Positions 1 through 7,676 are shown, counted from the stretch's first letter. The stretch: 62,350 nucleotides of DNA from Muribaculaceae bacterium (GCA_022484565.1 JAKVKZ010000009.1:1-62350), one strand, 5' to 3'. Numbers and translations: made by a program. Notes: generated by a model not told the origin, from the letters alone.

Positions 1-2
1 TC

Positions 3-509
3 GAGGAAGCATTCTATTCCACTTTGAATGCCAAGTCTCAGTTCTATCCTACACTGAATCTCACTCCTTCTGGCACTTATGCCACACTGCTCGGCACCTC
101 GGTTATCGACCCTGCTAAATGGATTGTTGACCTCGCTGCTCAGCTCACTGTCCCTATTTTTGCACGTGGACAGCACATTGCCGGATTAAAGGCGGCTAAG
201 GCTCAGCAGCAACAGGCTCTCAACACTTTCAAATATACTTTGCTTAGTGCTGCATCCGAAGCCAGCGATGCTTTCGTCACGATGTCCAAGACTAAGGAGA
301 TACGCGGCAATCTTGAAAAACAGGTTGATAATCTTCAAAAGGCTGTAAGCTACAATGAAGCTTTACAAACTCTTAGCACCACCACTTATCTGGAAGTGCT
401 GAATGCTCAAACTTCATTGCTTAGTTCACAGATTACGCTTGAAAATAATAAATTGAATATGAACCAAGCTGCCATCAGCCTTTATCAGGCTCTCGGCGGT
501 GGCCGTTAA
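3..509 (+). CDS. TolC/OprM-like outer-membrane efflux protein, C-terminal part (5' end outside window)
   Basis: The reading frame is open from base 3 and ends at 509, so the gene enters from the left edge; the internal TTG at 24 is not the real start. The visible ~168 residues carry the pattern of the second half of an outer-membrane factor: a short beta stretch with SQFYPTLNL, then long Ala/Gln-rich amphipathic helices (LKAAKAQQQQAL), and an end with ISLYQALGGG, which is the usual C-terminus of RND-efflux TolC homologues. Such proteins form the trimeric outer-membrane channel of a tripartite pump. The inner-membrane pump and adaptor genes would be expected to the left, outside the window. 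It ends 17 bases before the LpxA-like gene, so the two are probably co-transcribed. Confidence 0.85.
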   Translation, partial: EEAFYSTLNAKSQFYPTLNLTPSGTYATLLGTSVIDPAKWIVDLAAQLTVPIFARGQHIAGLKAAKAQQQQALNTFKYTLLSAASEASDAFVTMSKTKEIRGNLEKQVDNLQKAVSYNEALQTLSTTTYLEVLNAQTSLLSSQITLENNKLNMNQAAISLYQALGGGR

Positions 510-526
510 TAATTAACTACAGAGCC

Positions 527-1321
527 ATGATAAGTCAATTAGCTCATATTGACCCCGAAGCTAAAATCGGGAAAAATGTCACTATCCACCCGTTCGTGTT
601 CATCAGCAAGAACGTGGAGATTGGCGATGACTGCGTCATTTATCCGTATGTCAGCATCCTAAGTGGTGCCCGCATTGGTAAACGCACCAAAATATATAAC
701 GGTGCCATTATTGCTGCTGAACCTCAGGATTTCCGCTGGAAAGGCGAAAACACATTCTGCTATATCGGCGATGACTGCAAAATCCGTGAACATTCCATTA
801 TCAATCGCGGTATCAGCCCTGAAGGCGGCACGCGTATCGGCAACAGGGTGTTCCTTATGGCCGAAACTCACGTTAGCCACGATGCTGTGATTGAGGACCA
901 ATGCGTGCTTGGCAATGGAGTTCAGGTTGCCGGCAACAGCATAGTCCATTCTCACGTTATCCTGTCTTCCGGTGTGATGATTCATTCCAACAGCGACATT
1001 GCTGATTGGGTTATGGTAAAAGGTGGATGCCGTATTTCCGGAAATGTGCCTCCCTATGTGGTTATGGCACACAATCCAGTGCAGTATTTCGGCGTTAATG
1101 CTGAAATTTTGCGCCATTGCCATTTCTCCGAAAGCAGCATCGACAATATTGCCAAATCCTACCGTCACGTTTATGAGAGTAACACATCCACTTTCAATGC
1201 CTTGCGCCGTATTGGCGAGGATATTGAGCCGTCACCCGAGCGTGATGCTATCACTAATTTCATTAAAAGCCACAATCTGAAGATTGTAGCAGTCCAAAGT
1301 CACGCTGACCTCGACAATTAG
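527..1321 (+). CDS. lpxA: LpxA-like acyl-ACP--UDP-N-acetylglucosamine O-acyltransferase
   Basis: This 264-residue protein is a left-handed beta-helix acyltransferase. Residues 1-190 are hexapeptide repeats ([IV]GxxxxI rungs such as AKIGKNVTIHP and VEIGDDCVIYP), followed by a helical C-terminal domain (about 195-264). The stretch ETHVSHD at 113-119 matches the HxxHD active site of LpxA, with H118 in the place of E. coli H125; the region after it (GNGVQVAG, VPPYVVMAHNPVQYFGVN) also fits the family. Length is close to E. coli LpxA (262). LpxA transfers a 3-hydroxyacyl chain to UDP-GlcNAc in the first step of lipid A synthesis in the cytoplasm. Bacteroidales usually keep lpxA next to an lpxC-fabZ fusion; here it follows an efflux gene, so this could be a second LpxA paralogue with another acyl or sugar specificity. 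Confidence 0.75.
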   Translation: MISQLAHIDPEAKIGKNVTIHPFVFISKNVEIGDDCVIYPYVSILSGARIGKRTKIYNGAIIAAEPQDFRWKGENTFCYIGDDCKIREHSIINRGISPEGGTRIGNRVFLMAETHVSHDAVIEDQCVLGNGVQVAGNSIVHSHVILSSGVMIHSNSDIADWVMVKGGCRISGNVPPYVVMAHNPVQYFGVNAEILRHCHFSESSIDNIAKSYRHVYESNTSTFNALRRIGEDIEPSPERDAITNFIKSHNLKIVAVQSHADLDN

Positions 1322-1357
1322 TGACCGTCATAGAATAAAACAATAATTCTATATAGA

Positions 1358-1389
1358 AAGGCACAGCCGCATTTACGTGGTTGTGCCTT
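1358..1389. terminator. Hairpin terminator between convergent genes
   Basis: The stem aaggcacagccgc / gtggttgtgcctt (13 bp with G-U pairs) closes a 6-base loop. It lies between the convergent lpxA-like gene and MmcQ copy 1 and includes the last codons of MmcQ. A near copy in the same orientation is at 3166-3197. Confidence 0.65.
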
Positions 1390-1735
1390 CATTATATTTT
1401 GCTCTTAATTTCTTACTTAATCGATTCACGACAAGATTATAGGATTCACGAATGCAATTCTTGACGAAATCATCGCTTAATTGTTCCAGATACAGGTCAT
1501 TCCAATGCTGTTTGTTCATGTGGTAAGCTGCAACCACACCTGCATACTGCTCTCGCAAGCTTGCTCCCGTTTCGGGCAATAGTTTCACGGCAACTCTTGG
1601 CTCAGGTGCATCGAGTTGCAGGAGCATGAACCACTTTCCTTCTATGCTGAAAGAAATCCAACTGTTACCGCCGAATAGTGATTCCGTCACACCTTTCATG
1701 CTTAGTGCATATTCTCTTGCTTCTTCTATATCCAT
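1373..1735 (-). CDS. MmcQ/YjbR family protein, copy 1
   Basis: A 120-residue protein with the MmcQ/YjbR layout: an N-terminal helix (MDIEEAREYALSMKG), a GVTESLFGG turn, a central sheet with KWFMLLQLDAPEPRVAVKL, and the C-terminal signature of this double-wing-like fold (HMNKQHWNDLYLEQLSDDFVKNCIRESY). The family has a CyaY-like/DNA-binding-like fold with no firm biochemical role. It follows the ATPase gene by 40 bases on the same strand, so the two are likely co-transcribed. A second copy at 6767-7126 is identical through most of the middle; differences gather at residues 24-31 and after residue 95, which suggests gene conversion or recent duplication. Its last codons lie inside the terminator stem. 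Confidence 0.85.
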   Translation of the reverse strand: MDIEEAREYALSMKGVTESLFGGNSWISFSIEGKWFMLLQLDAPEPRVAVKLLPETGASLREQYAGVVAAYHMNKQHWNDLYLEQLSDDFVKNCIRESYNLVVNRLSKKLRAKYNEGTTT

Positions 1736-1775
1736 TCCTTTATTGCTTTTTTCTCTTGCAAATTCCTTATCCTTC

Positions 1776-2996
1776 TTATTTTGCCATCATTTGCACAAAG
1801 TCGGATGCTGGCAACACATCAATCCACCCGCTCTCAGTTCTTAATTTATCAGTTTGGTCAAAGGTCACAATATATCCTTTATCCAGTTTCAACGACTTCA
1901 TTGCATCTTGAAGTCCAGTGAGTTCTCGTTGTCGGTTTCCATGTTCCAGTTCATAGCAAACCTGCACAGCCATACGAGGCACATTCTTATTTTTCACAAT
2001 GAAATCACATTCATTGCCACCTTCATTGAAATAGTAAATATCATGGTAGTGGCGGCGCAATTCCCAGAATATGGCGTTTTCAAGCCTACGCCCTGCATTG
2101 TTTGAGGCCGGAACGGTAACGGCCCGTGCCAAAGCATTGTCGATAAAATATATTTTCTTTGCACTCATCATCTGCGTTCTCAGTTTCCATGAGAATTTTG
2201 GCACTCGCTGTATTAAATAGGCATCTTCAAGATACGACATAAATTCCAGCACTGTTTTGGCAGTCTTTACTCCTATTAACCCAGCCAGCCTATTTGCCGA
2301 TGCAAGATTGGCGAAATTACCCGCCAAATAAAAGCATAAAGCTTTCAGTGAATTGACATCACGGATTCCATACCTCACAGCAATGTCACGGTAAAGTATA
2401 TCTTCCACAAGTTCACCCAGCATATTCTCATTACCGGTCTTTAAATATTCGGGGAAACCTCCATTGTCCAAATATTTACCAAAATTTTCCGATGAGGCCT
2501 TTAGCTCACGAAATCTCAAATATTCCATGTAGCTGAAAGGAAACAATTCTTTTGTGATGTGCCGACCTGTTAATTTTGTGCCGAGTTCCCGACTGAGAAG
2601 TGATGCATTCGACCCTGTCACAGTTACTTTAAAATCTGAATCCAGCTTACTCCTCACATATATCTCCCAACCTTTCACAGTCTGTATCTCATCAAAATAC
2701 AAATTATGCTTGCCAGTTGACGCTATCAGTTCATCAAGCAATTCAAAGTCCTCAACATCAAAGTTGAACAATTTCACTGTGTCGAAATTCAAGTAAAAAG
2801 CATCATCCGTATCTTTTCCAATACGCTGACGCATCAATGTGCTTTTCCCGCAACGCCTGATTCCGGATATTATCAGCGCATGACTCACATCGTCCACTGG
2901 CAATTCCATCAAGGCATCTCTTCTGACGGATTTGTCATTGATCACAAATTCTCTTTGCTCTTTATATATTGCATCTAATGCCGTTTTGCTGACCAT
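1776..2996 (-). CDS. AAA_14/DUF4143-type ATP-binding protein (ATPase 1)
   Basis: A 406-residue member of the large family of AAA ATPases with a C-terminal DUF4143 domain. Walker A is GIRRCGKST (45-53) and Walker B is NLYFDEIQ (98-105). A winged-helix-like part with VKTAKTVLEFMSYLEDAYLIQRV follows at about 245-270, then the C-terminal domain with ECDFIV at 329-334. In related proteins the next strand carries an E-x-K pair giving a PD-(D/E)XK-like motif; here it reads Q345-V-C347, so the nuclease-like site looks degenerate. The cellular role of the family is unknown. The start is ATG 2996, 26 bases from the -7 box of a promoter that coincides with the first unit of a 23-bp palindromic repeat array. 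It reads into MmcQ copy 1. Confidence 0.85.
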   Translation of the reverse strand: MVSKTALDAIYKEQREFVINDKSVRRDALMELPVDDVSHALIISGIRRCGKSTLMRQRIGKDTDDAFYLNFDTVKLFNFDVEDFELLDELIASTGKHNLYFDEIQTVKGWEIYVRSKLDSDFKVTVTGSNASLLSRELGTKLTGRHITKELFPFSYMEYLRFRELKASSENFGKYLDNGGFPEYLKTGNENMLGELVEDILYRDIAVRYGIRDVNSLKALCFYLAGNFANLASANRLAGLIGVKTAKTVLEFMSYLEDAYLIQRVPKFSWKLRTQMMSAKKIYFIDNALARAVTVPASNNAGRRLENAIFWELRRHYHDIYYFNEGGNECDFIVKNKNVPRMAVQVCYELEHGNRQRELTGLQDAMKSLKLDKGYIVTFDQTDKLRTESGWIDVLPASDFVQMMAK

Positions 2997-3021
2997 ATTT
3001 TTATCATTTTTGATTTCGTGG

Positions 3022-3053
3022 CAAATATAGCGTTTTTATTGGTAATAAACAAG
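3022..3053 (-). promoter_or_regulatory. Promoter of ATPase 1, overlapped by repeat unit
   Basis: Read on the minus strand, TATATTTG (3029-3022) matches the Bacteroidales -7 consensus TAnnTTTG, and CTTG (3053-3050) sits 20 bases upstream in the -33 place (consensus TTTG). The first palindromic unit (3032-3050) lies between the boxes, so a protein bound there would block transcription. Confidence 0.55.
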
Positions 3054-3096
3054 TCTTTTTATTAGTAATATAAATAAGTTTTTATTAGTAATAAAC
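3032..3096. repeat. Three 23-bp-period palindromic repeats upstream of ATPase 1
   Basis: Units begin at 3032, 3055 and 3078, exactly 23 bp apart. Unit 3 reads gtttttattagtaataaac. The core TTTATTA-n-TAATAAA is a perfect palindrome, so each unit can bind a symmetric dimer, and the period places units on about the same helix face. The array starts 35 bases upstream of the ATPase start. Homology with the block at 7240-7360 continues past the array to about 3154. Confidence 0.8.
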
Positions 3097-3165
3097 ACTC
3101 AGAATTGTAGCAGAAAATGACAATAAAAATGTTTTTCAATAGGCAAAAAAGGGTAACTACTCCGA

Positions 3166-3197
3166 AAGGCACAGCCGCATTCACGCAGTTGTGCCTT
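3166..3197 (-). terminator. Hairpin terminator of the AraC gene
   Basis: Stem aaggcacagccgc / gcagttgtgcctt with a 6-base loop, 12 bases past the AraC stop. It is nearly the same sequence as the hairpin at 1358-1389 and in the same orientation, so the two flank the ATPase 1/MmcQ pair as direct repeats 1808 bp apart. Confidence 0.6.
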
Positions 3198-3208
3198 TAT
3201 TTGCTGTG

Positions 3209-4081
3209 CTATTTCTTGGCCTTTCTGTAACTGTTGGGCGGCATGCCCACAATCTTGCTGAATTGCCTTACAAAATAAGTGGAAGTCTCGTAATTCAGTT
3301 GATTGGATATTTCATCTACTGTCAATGTGGTGTAGGTCAATAGCCGCTTGGCTTCCTCCATTATTTTATTCTGTATATAATGTTTTGTTGACACTCCAAG
3401 TGTCCGCTTCACTATCTTATCAAGATAATTGGAAGTGATATATAGTTTGTCGGCATAGAATTCCACACTATGCTGCTGCTTGAAGTTCTCATTTGCCAAA
3501 TCAATGAATGTATTGATGTGGCGATTGCTGAATGTCTCGTTTATCGTTACTACTGAACTTTCTGACTGCGGGGCACGATTAATAAGCATCAGCGTTTCAT
3601 ACAGCAGTGCCCGCAGAAGATGCTGGTCTTTTTCTTTGCAGTTGTTGTCGATTTCCGCTTTCATTTGCCTATAAAGATGTATTAGTCTATCGGCAAGTTC
3701 TTTGTCGGGTTCTAAAAATGGCGATTTTCGGTCGGCTCGCAGAAATGGGAATCGCTCCAAAAAGTGATTGTCGTTGAAAAATGACAGAAGAAATTGCTCC
3801 TCAAAAAGGAATACCAGCCCACTAAGGCACGTATTCGGATTCCATGACCACACTTCGCCTGGCCGTGCGCAGATTATCGTGCCTGGCCGTACTTCTTGTG
3901 AATGGCCGTCTAAGCCTATCACTTCCACTCCATCAGTAATGATGATAATGCAAAAGAAAGTCATTATAAGTTGGGGCGTAAGCTTCAGGTTTTTCTTCAT
4001 GTCATCAACATAGATGACATCTACAAGCAGCTCCTTGCCATACTTATGCTTATAAAATTTATACTGTGGAATTTTCTTCAT
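3209..4081 (-). CDS. AraC family transcriptional regulator
   Basis: A 290-residue protein with a cupin-like N-terminal sensing half (GVEVIGLDGHSQEVRPGTIICARPGEVWSWN) and a C-terminal AraC DNA-binding domain of two helix-turn-helices at about 195-288. The second HTH ends in the family signature (TYFVRQFSKIVGMPPNSYRKAKK, written here only in part: FVRQFSKIVGMPPNSYR). It lies 54 bases downstream of the GNAT gene on the same strand, so it may be the last gene of the MmcQ-adenylation-esterase-GNAT group or a separate unit that controls it. No ligand can be read from the sequence. Confidence 0.9.
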   Translation of the reverse strand: MKKIPQYKFYKHKYGKELLVDVIYVDDMKKNLKLTPQLIMTFFCIIIITDGVEVIGLDGHSQEVRPGTIICARPGEVWSWNPNTCLSGLVFLFEEQFLLSFFNDNHFLERFPFLRADRKSPFLEPDKELADRLIHLYRQMKAEIDNNCKEKDQHLLRALLYETLMLINRAPQSESSVVTINETFSNRHINTFIDLANENFKQQHSVEFYADKLYITSNYLDKIVKRTLGVSTKHYIQNKIMEEAKRLLTYTTLTVDEISNQLNYETSTYFVRQFSKIVGMPPNSYRKAKK

Positions 4082-4135
4082 TTTCGGTCAGCATTAACAC
4101 TGGGGCGAAGATACATCAATTTCATGAAAGCCAAG

Positions 4136-4603
4136 CTACAATTTCAAATATCCTTTCATCACCGAAAATCCAAGTTGCTCATACATTTGTCGGGCAATGT
4201 CTGAAGTCTCAAGATAAATTTTCGTGATGCCGAGGTCCTTTGCCTGAGAGATGAGCCACGAGGCAACGGCCTTTCCGTATCCTCTGCCGCGATATTGGCT
4301 ACGCACATACACATTCATCAGGTATGCGCAATTTCCGGTGTGGTTGTCGGGCGAGGGCATTTCCTTGTAAAGGCAAATTCCTCCGCAGCCGATTATGTCT
4401 CCACCAATCGATGCGAAGCACGCTATGTGGCCTCCCGATGGAATTTCCTTCATATAATAATTCCTGTTTGCGCTGTAAAGTTGCGATGTGTCTTCATCGA
4501 CTGGAATTGAAAACACTTCGTTCAACACTTCCATTCGCCAACTCATGAGAATGTCTATTTCACCGATTTCCGCTTTATGGATTATCAATCTTTCAGCTTT
4601 CAT
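4136..4603 (-). CDS. GNAT family N-acetyltransferase
   Basis: A 155-residue single-domain GNAT protein. Motif A is clear: NVYVRSQYRGRGYGKAVASWL, of which RGRGYG binds the acetyl-CoA pyrophosphate. The C-terminal part IYLETSDIARQMYEQLGF is the typical motif B (late beta strand and Tyr-containing helix). It likely acetylates an amine on a small molecule or protein in the cytoplasm; the substrate is unknown. The gene begins 2 bases after the esterase stop, so translation is probably coupled. With an adenylation enzyme and an esterase upstream, modification of an amino-acid-derived product is one possibility. Confidence 0.88.
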   Translation of the reverse strand: MKAERLIIHKAEIGEIDILMSWRMEVLNEVFSIPVDEDTSQLYSANRNYYMKEIPSGGHIACFASIGGDIIGCGGICLYKEMPSPDNHTGNCAYLMNVYVRSQYRGRGYGKAVASWLISQAKDLGITKIYLETSDIARQMYEQLGFSVMKGYLKL

Positions 4604-4605
4604 AA

Positions 4606-5286
4606 TTAGATAATTTTACTTTCCTGCTCCACAGTCCATGTGATGGCTTTGGCGAGTCGCATTTCGTAGTCCTTAAAGTGATTCCCCTTATGAAGCTCAA
4701 ATATTGTAGGAATCTTGCTTGCCTCGTAATGCTCATAGATGTTTCGGGTAATCTCTACCGTCTGTTGTAAATACGCGTTTTTGCTTTTGCTCTCAAGGTC
4801 GCCGATTGAGAGATACACGGCGCGTGGCACCTTAGCCGGCTGATGTGAAGTGATAAAATCAAAGAACTGCGGAAACCACACTGAACCCGAAGCCGAGGCT
4901 ATAGCCTCAAACTTGTCGGAAACATAAGGCACATACAGAGCAAACAGCCCGGCCATGGAGTAACCAGCCATGATTTTATGCCCCTGTGGTGCTATCGGCA
5001 CTACTTTGTCCTCTATCCATTGCAGATATTCTTGGGCTTTGCCCTCAAAGTTGTCATTGCCGCTGATGATTTTCCCAGCAGGCCACGGCGACAAGTCTTT
5101 ATCCCAGTCTATGTCTGAAATCAGCACGAAATGGAATGGCTTGCTTCCAAGCTGCTTGCAGCAACCTATAATCTTTCCCCAATCATCATTCACACTATTA
5201 CAGTAAACGACAATGTCGGAATCACCCTCAGCACCTACAATGCTTACTTTTTTATTGTCTATTATTTTTTGCACCACATTTGGCAT
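4606..5286 (-). CDS. Alpha/beta-hydrolase, Fes/esterase D-like
   Basis: A 226-residue alpha/beta-hydrolase without signal peptide. The nucleophile elbow is GYSMAG with S110; the acid is probably D163 (YLSIGDLESK) and the base H203 (KGNHFKD). The arrangement, with the elbow near the middle and GD-E-K then H close to the C-terminus, resembles the PF00756 esterase family that includes enterochelin esterases and esterase D. Small-molecule ester or thioester cleavage in the cytoplasm is likely. It sits 15 bases after the adenylation gene and 2 bases before the GNAT gene, so it belongs to the same minus-strand operon. It could release or edit the adenylated product, but that is inference from position only. 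Confidence 0.75.
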   Translation of the reverse strand: MPNVVQKIIDNKKVSIVGAEGDSDIVVYCNSVNDDWGKIIGCCKQLGSKPFHFVLISDIDWDKDLSPWPAGKIISGNDNFEGKAQEYLQWIEDKVVPIAPQGHKIMAGYSMAGLFALYVPYVSDKFEAIASASGSVWFPQFFDFITSHQPAKVPRAVYLSIGDLESKSKNAYLQQTVEITRNIYEHYEASKIPTIFELHKGNHFKDYEMRLAKAITWTVEQESKII

Positions 5287-5301
5287 AACGATCTCTAAAT
5301 T

Positions 5302-6783
5302 TTAAACTGCTATAGCACTCGTTTTCATTATTATCGGCAGCGATTTATTATCAATCTTACCGTTGGAGGTAAGTGGCATATTATTCAGGCACACGAAGAA
5401 TTCAGGCAGCATATAAGCCGGCAAGAACTTAGCCATTGTTTCCCTCACCTCCGACATACGAAAGGCCAGTTTGTCTTTAGGAACGATGTAGGCCGTGAGA
5501 TAGGCCAGTCCCTGCTCGTCATTGTGGGCACAGACAATGCCTTTCTCCACCCCAATGCAATTGCACAGAATGTTCTGGACTTCATAAGTTTCGACACGCT
5601 TTCCAAGGATCATCACTTGCGAATCCATTCTATGAAGGAAAATAAGTGTGCCTTCAGGACACATAATGCCTAAATCGCCACTTCTATACATTTTTCTGCC
5701 GTCGGGCAAATCCACATAAGCCAGATTCTCCTTTTCACGGTTATCACCTATGTAGCCTCTCGACACTCCACCGCCAAATATACAGATTTCTCCAACAGTG
5801 CCGTCGGGTACTACATTCAGATTTTTATCCCTTATCTCAATGGCAGTGCCAAGCACCGGCTTTCCGATAGGGTAAGTTCCGTCTGGTTCGGCATGACCAT
5901 TGTTGCAATGATAATAGGAGGCGCAGACTGTGCCTTCAGATGGGCCATAAGTGTTGTACACATCCACTTTCATTAAAAGATTGGTCACATAGCTTTCTCG
6001 AAGCACATCCCCGCCGCTTATAAGCAATCGGAGTGACGACGGAATTTCCTTTAACTTGTTCATTTCAAGCAACAGATATGGGAAACCGCTGATTTCAGTC
6101 ACATTGTGCCTCTCTACGAAGTCCATGGTGCGATGAATGTCACCCCTGACGTAATCCGAAGGAATGGCAAGTGCAGCGCCATTGCATAAAGAAGTGAAAA
6201 CTTCTTCCACGAAAATATCGAATGAACAGACTGAATATTGAAGCATCTTATCACCCACTTTGGGATGAAATTCATTTGCAAAGGCCTGGATGTAATGGCA
6301 CACATTCCTGTTTTCAACAATCACTCCCTTTGGCATTCCCGTTGAGCCAGATGTGTAAAGCACGTAAGCAATGCTTTCAGGCTTTGACCCATCGGTAACT
6401 TTTGCTTGGCTTTCAATCCTCATGCCGCAATCAATAAAATGCAATGGCAAGTCTTGAAGTTTGTCGGCGTACTCTTTGTTTGTAATTACAAAATCCACAT
6501 TGCACTCATTCATGATGAACTTGATGCGGTCAATTGGGAAAAACGGCTCAACAGGTACATAGCCTGCGCCGACTTTGAGCACAGCAAATATCGAAGCTAT
6601 CATCTCAACGCTGTGATTCATCACGATGCCCACAAGTTTTGGTTTGCCTTTAAATCCGGCAGCAATCGTGTCGATGAGGACATCGAGTTGCCCGAATGTC
6701 ATACTTCGGTTATCATCTAAAACCGCAAGTTCATTGCCGTTATTGGCAACTTGTTTCTTGAAATAGCTATAAATTGTCTCCAT
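5302..6783 (-). CDS. Stand-alone amino-acid adenylation enzyme (AMP-binding, NRPS A-domain type)
   Basis: A 493-residue ANL-superfamily enzyme made of one adenylation domain. Core motifs are in order: A3 YTSGSTGMPKG (143-153), A4 FDIFVEE (188-194), A5 YNTYGPSEG (276-284), A7 YRSGDLG (366-372), A8 near GKRVETYEV (394-402), and A10 NGKID (474-478) with the catalytic Lys. D189 is in the place of the GrsA Asp that holds the alpha-amino group, which favours an amino-acid substrate. The protein ends 15 residues after A10, so there is no fused carrier domain, and no carrier-sized ORF is next to it. It overlaps the end of MmcQ copy 2 by 17 bases and is followed by the esterase. DltA-like D-alanine activation is an alternative, but no dlt partners are here. 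Confidence 0.85.
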   Translation of the reverse strand: METIYSYFKKQVANNGNELAVLDDNRSMTFGQLDVLIDTIAAGFKGKPKLVGIVMNHSVEMIASIFAVLKVGAGYVPVEPFFPIDRIKFIMNECNVDFVITNKEYADKLQDLPLHFIDCGMRIESQAKVTDGSKPESIAYVLYTSGSTGMPKGVIVENRNVCHYIQAFANEFHPKVGDKMLQYSVCSFDIFVEEVFTSLCNGAALAIPSDYVRGDIHRTMDFVERHNVTEISGFPYLLLEMNKLKEIPSSLRLLISGGDVLRESYVTNLLMKVDVYNTYGPSEGTVCASYYHCNNGHAEPDGTYPIGKPVLGTAIEIRDKNLNVVPDGTVGEICIFGGGVSRGYIGDNREKENLAYVDLPDGRKMYRSGDLGIMCPEGTLIFLHRMDSQVMILGKRVETYEVQNILCNCIGVEKGIVCAHNDEQGLAYLTAYIVPKDKLAFRMSEVRETMAKFLPAYMLPEFFVCLNNMPLTSNGKIDNKSLPIIMKTSAIAV

Positions 6784-7126
6784 TATATTTTGCTCTTAAT
6801 TTTTTGTTTAATCGACTGATAATTAAATGATATGAATCGCAAATGCAGTTCTTGACGAAATCATCGCTTAATTGTTCCAGATACAGGTCATTCCAGTGCT
6901 GTTTGTTCATGTGGTAAGCTGCAACCACACCTGCATACTGCTCTCGTAGGCTTGCTCCCGTTTCGGGCAATAGTTTCACGGCAACTCTCGGCTCAGGTGC
7001 GTCAAGTTGCAGAAGCATGAACCACTTCCCTTCAACGCTGAATGAAACCCAGCTGTCTCCGCCGAACAGTGATTCCGTCACACCTTTCATGCTTAGTGCA
7101 TATTCTCTTGCTTCTTCTATATCCAT
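6767..7126 (-). CDS. MmcQ/YjbR family protein, copy 2
   Basis: A 119-residue near twin of the gene at 1373-1735. The central part (about residues 32-95) is identical, while the last 25 residues drift (CDSYHLIISRLNKKLRAKY) and the tail overlaps the adenylation gene start by 17 bases. It would be the first gene of the MmcQ-adenylation-esterase-GNAT operon. Upstream homology to copy 1 stops at the ATG, about 110 unique bases follow, and then a decayed copy of the palindromic repeats of ATPase 1 appears. So both MmcQ genes lie just downstream of such repeats, but only copy 1 has the ATPase between. Confidence 0.85.
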   Translation of the reverse strand: MDIEEAREYALSMKGVTESLFGGDSWVSFSVEGKWFMLLQLDAPEPRVAVKLLPETGASLREQYAGVVAAYHMNKQHWNDLYLEQLSDDFVKNCICDSYHLIISRLNKKLRAKYNGDNL

Positions 7127-7239
7127 TATCTTTTGCTTTTAATGATGCAAAAATACGGACTATTTTTGGTGCAATAATAGATAAACAAGGAGTGAAATGT
7201 CACTTTTCGGGACAATTTTAACAGAAAGACATCAGTAGA

Positions 7240-7360
7240 GCTTTTATTGGTAATGACAAGTCTTTTTATTAGTAATATAAATAAGTTTTTATTAATAATA
7301 AACATTCAGAATAGTAGCAGGAATTGACGATAAAAAGGCTTTCCAATAGGTAAAAAGGGT
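7240..7360. repeat. Decayed copy of the ATPase 1 repeat array without ATPase
   Basis: Units at 7240, 7262 and 7285 match the three units at 3032-3096. The first has lost one base (22-bp step) and has changes in one half-site; the last two keep the 23-bp step. Similarity continues to about 7360, matching 3097-3154. The -7 box found beside the first copy is absent. In the 593-base gap 7127-7719 this block, a possible small transcript and a promoter are all I can identify. Confidence 0.75.
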
Positions 7361-7408
7361 CTTTTATGTTAAATCATGCTAATTCCAGCAACTTTTATGT
7401 CCAAAAAT

Positions 7409-7424
7409 TATGTTATATAACATA
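7409..7424. promoter_or_regulatory. 16-bp palindrome upstream of a -7 box
   Basis: TATGTTATATAACATA is a perfect palindrome ending 7 bases before a consensus -7 box TATCTTTG (7432-7439). No clear -33 TTTG lies 19-21 bases upstream of that box. Position suggests an operator for whatever starts near 7446. Confidence 0.4.
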
Positions 7425-7445
7425 TTCCGCTTATCTTTGCATCAG

Positions 7446-7600
7446 TTTTCATGGTATTAGTTTTATGGTATAAGATTGATTCATGTCGCGATGACAAGTT
7501 TCTATTTTATTTAGGTTTAGGTTTATGTTAATGGTATTAGAAAGTTTATTCTAAGTAAGCGAATCCCCTGACAGTTGGTCTGCCAGAGGATTAATTTTTA
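7446..7600 (+). ncRNA. Candidate small transcript
   Basis: A -7 box (7432-7439) predicts a start near 7446, and a hairpin aatcccctg / cagaggatt (7562-7592, one mismatch) followed by a T-rich run would end it near 7600. The stretch has a 26-codon ORF (7451-7531) beginning MVLVLWYKIDSCRDD and repeated tggtattag words. It may be a small RNA, a leader or a tiny peptide gene; the evidence is only the promoter and terminator pattern. Confidence 0.3.
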
Positions 7601-7645
7601 TATTGGTGTCTAATCGCTTGCTTCAATATATTTTTGCCGTTTTTG

Positions 7646-7676
7646 TTTGCTGTGAAGTTTAAACGAACTATTTTTG
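7646..7676 (+). promoter_or_regulatory. Promoter of the small lipoprotein gene
   Basis: TTTG (7646-7649), a 19-base spacer and TATTTTTG (7669-7676) fit the Bacteroidales -33/-7 pattern. The predicted start is about 35 bases before the ATG at 7720. Confidence 0.6.

Noticed and set aside
7451..7531. 26-codon ORF as a real gene
   Set aside because: No ribosome-binding signal and no recognisable family; kept only as part of a possible small transcript.
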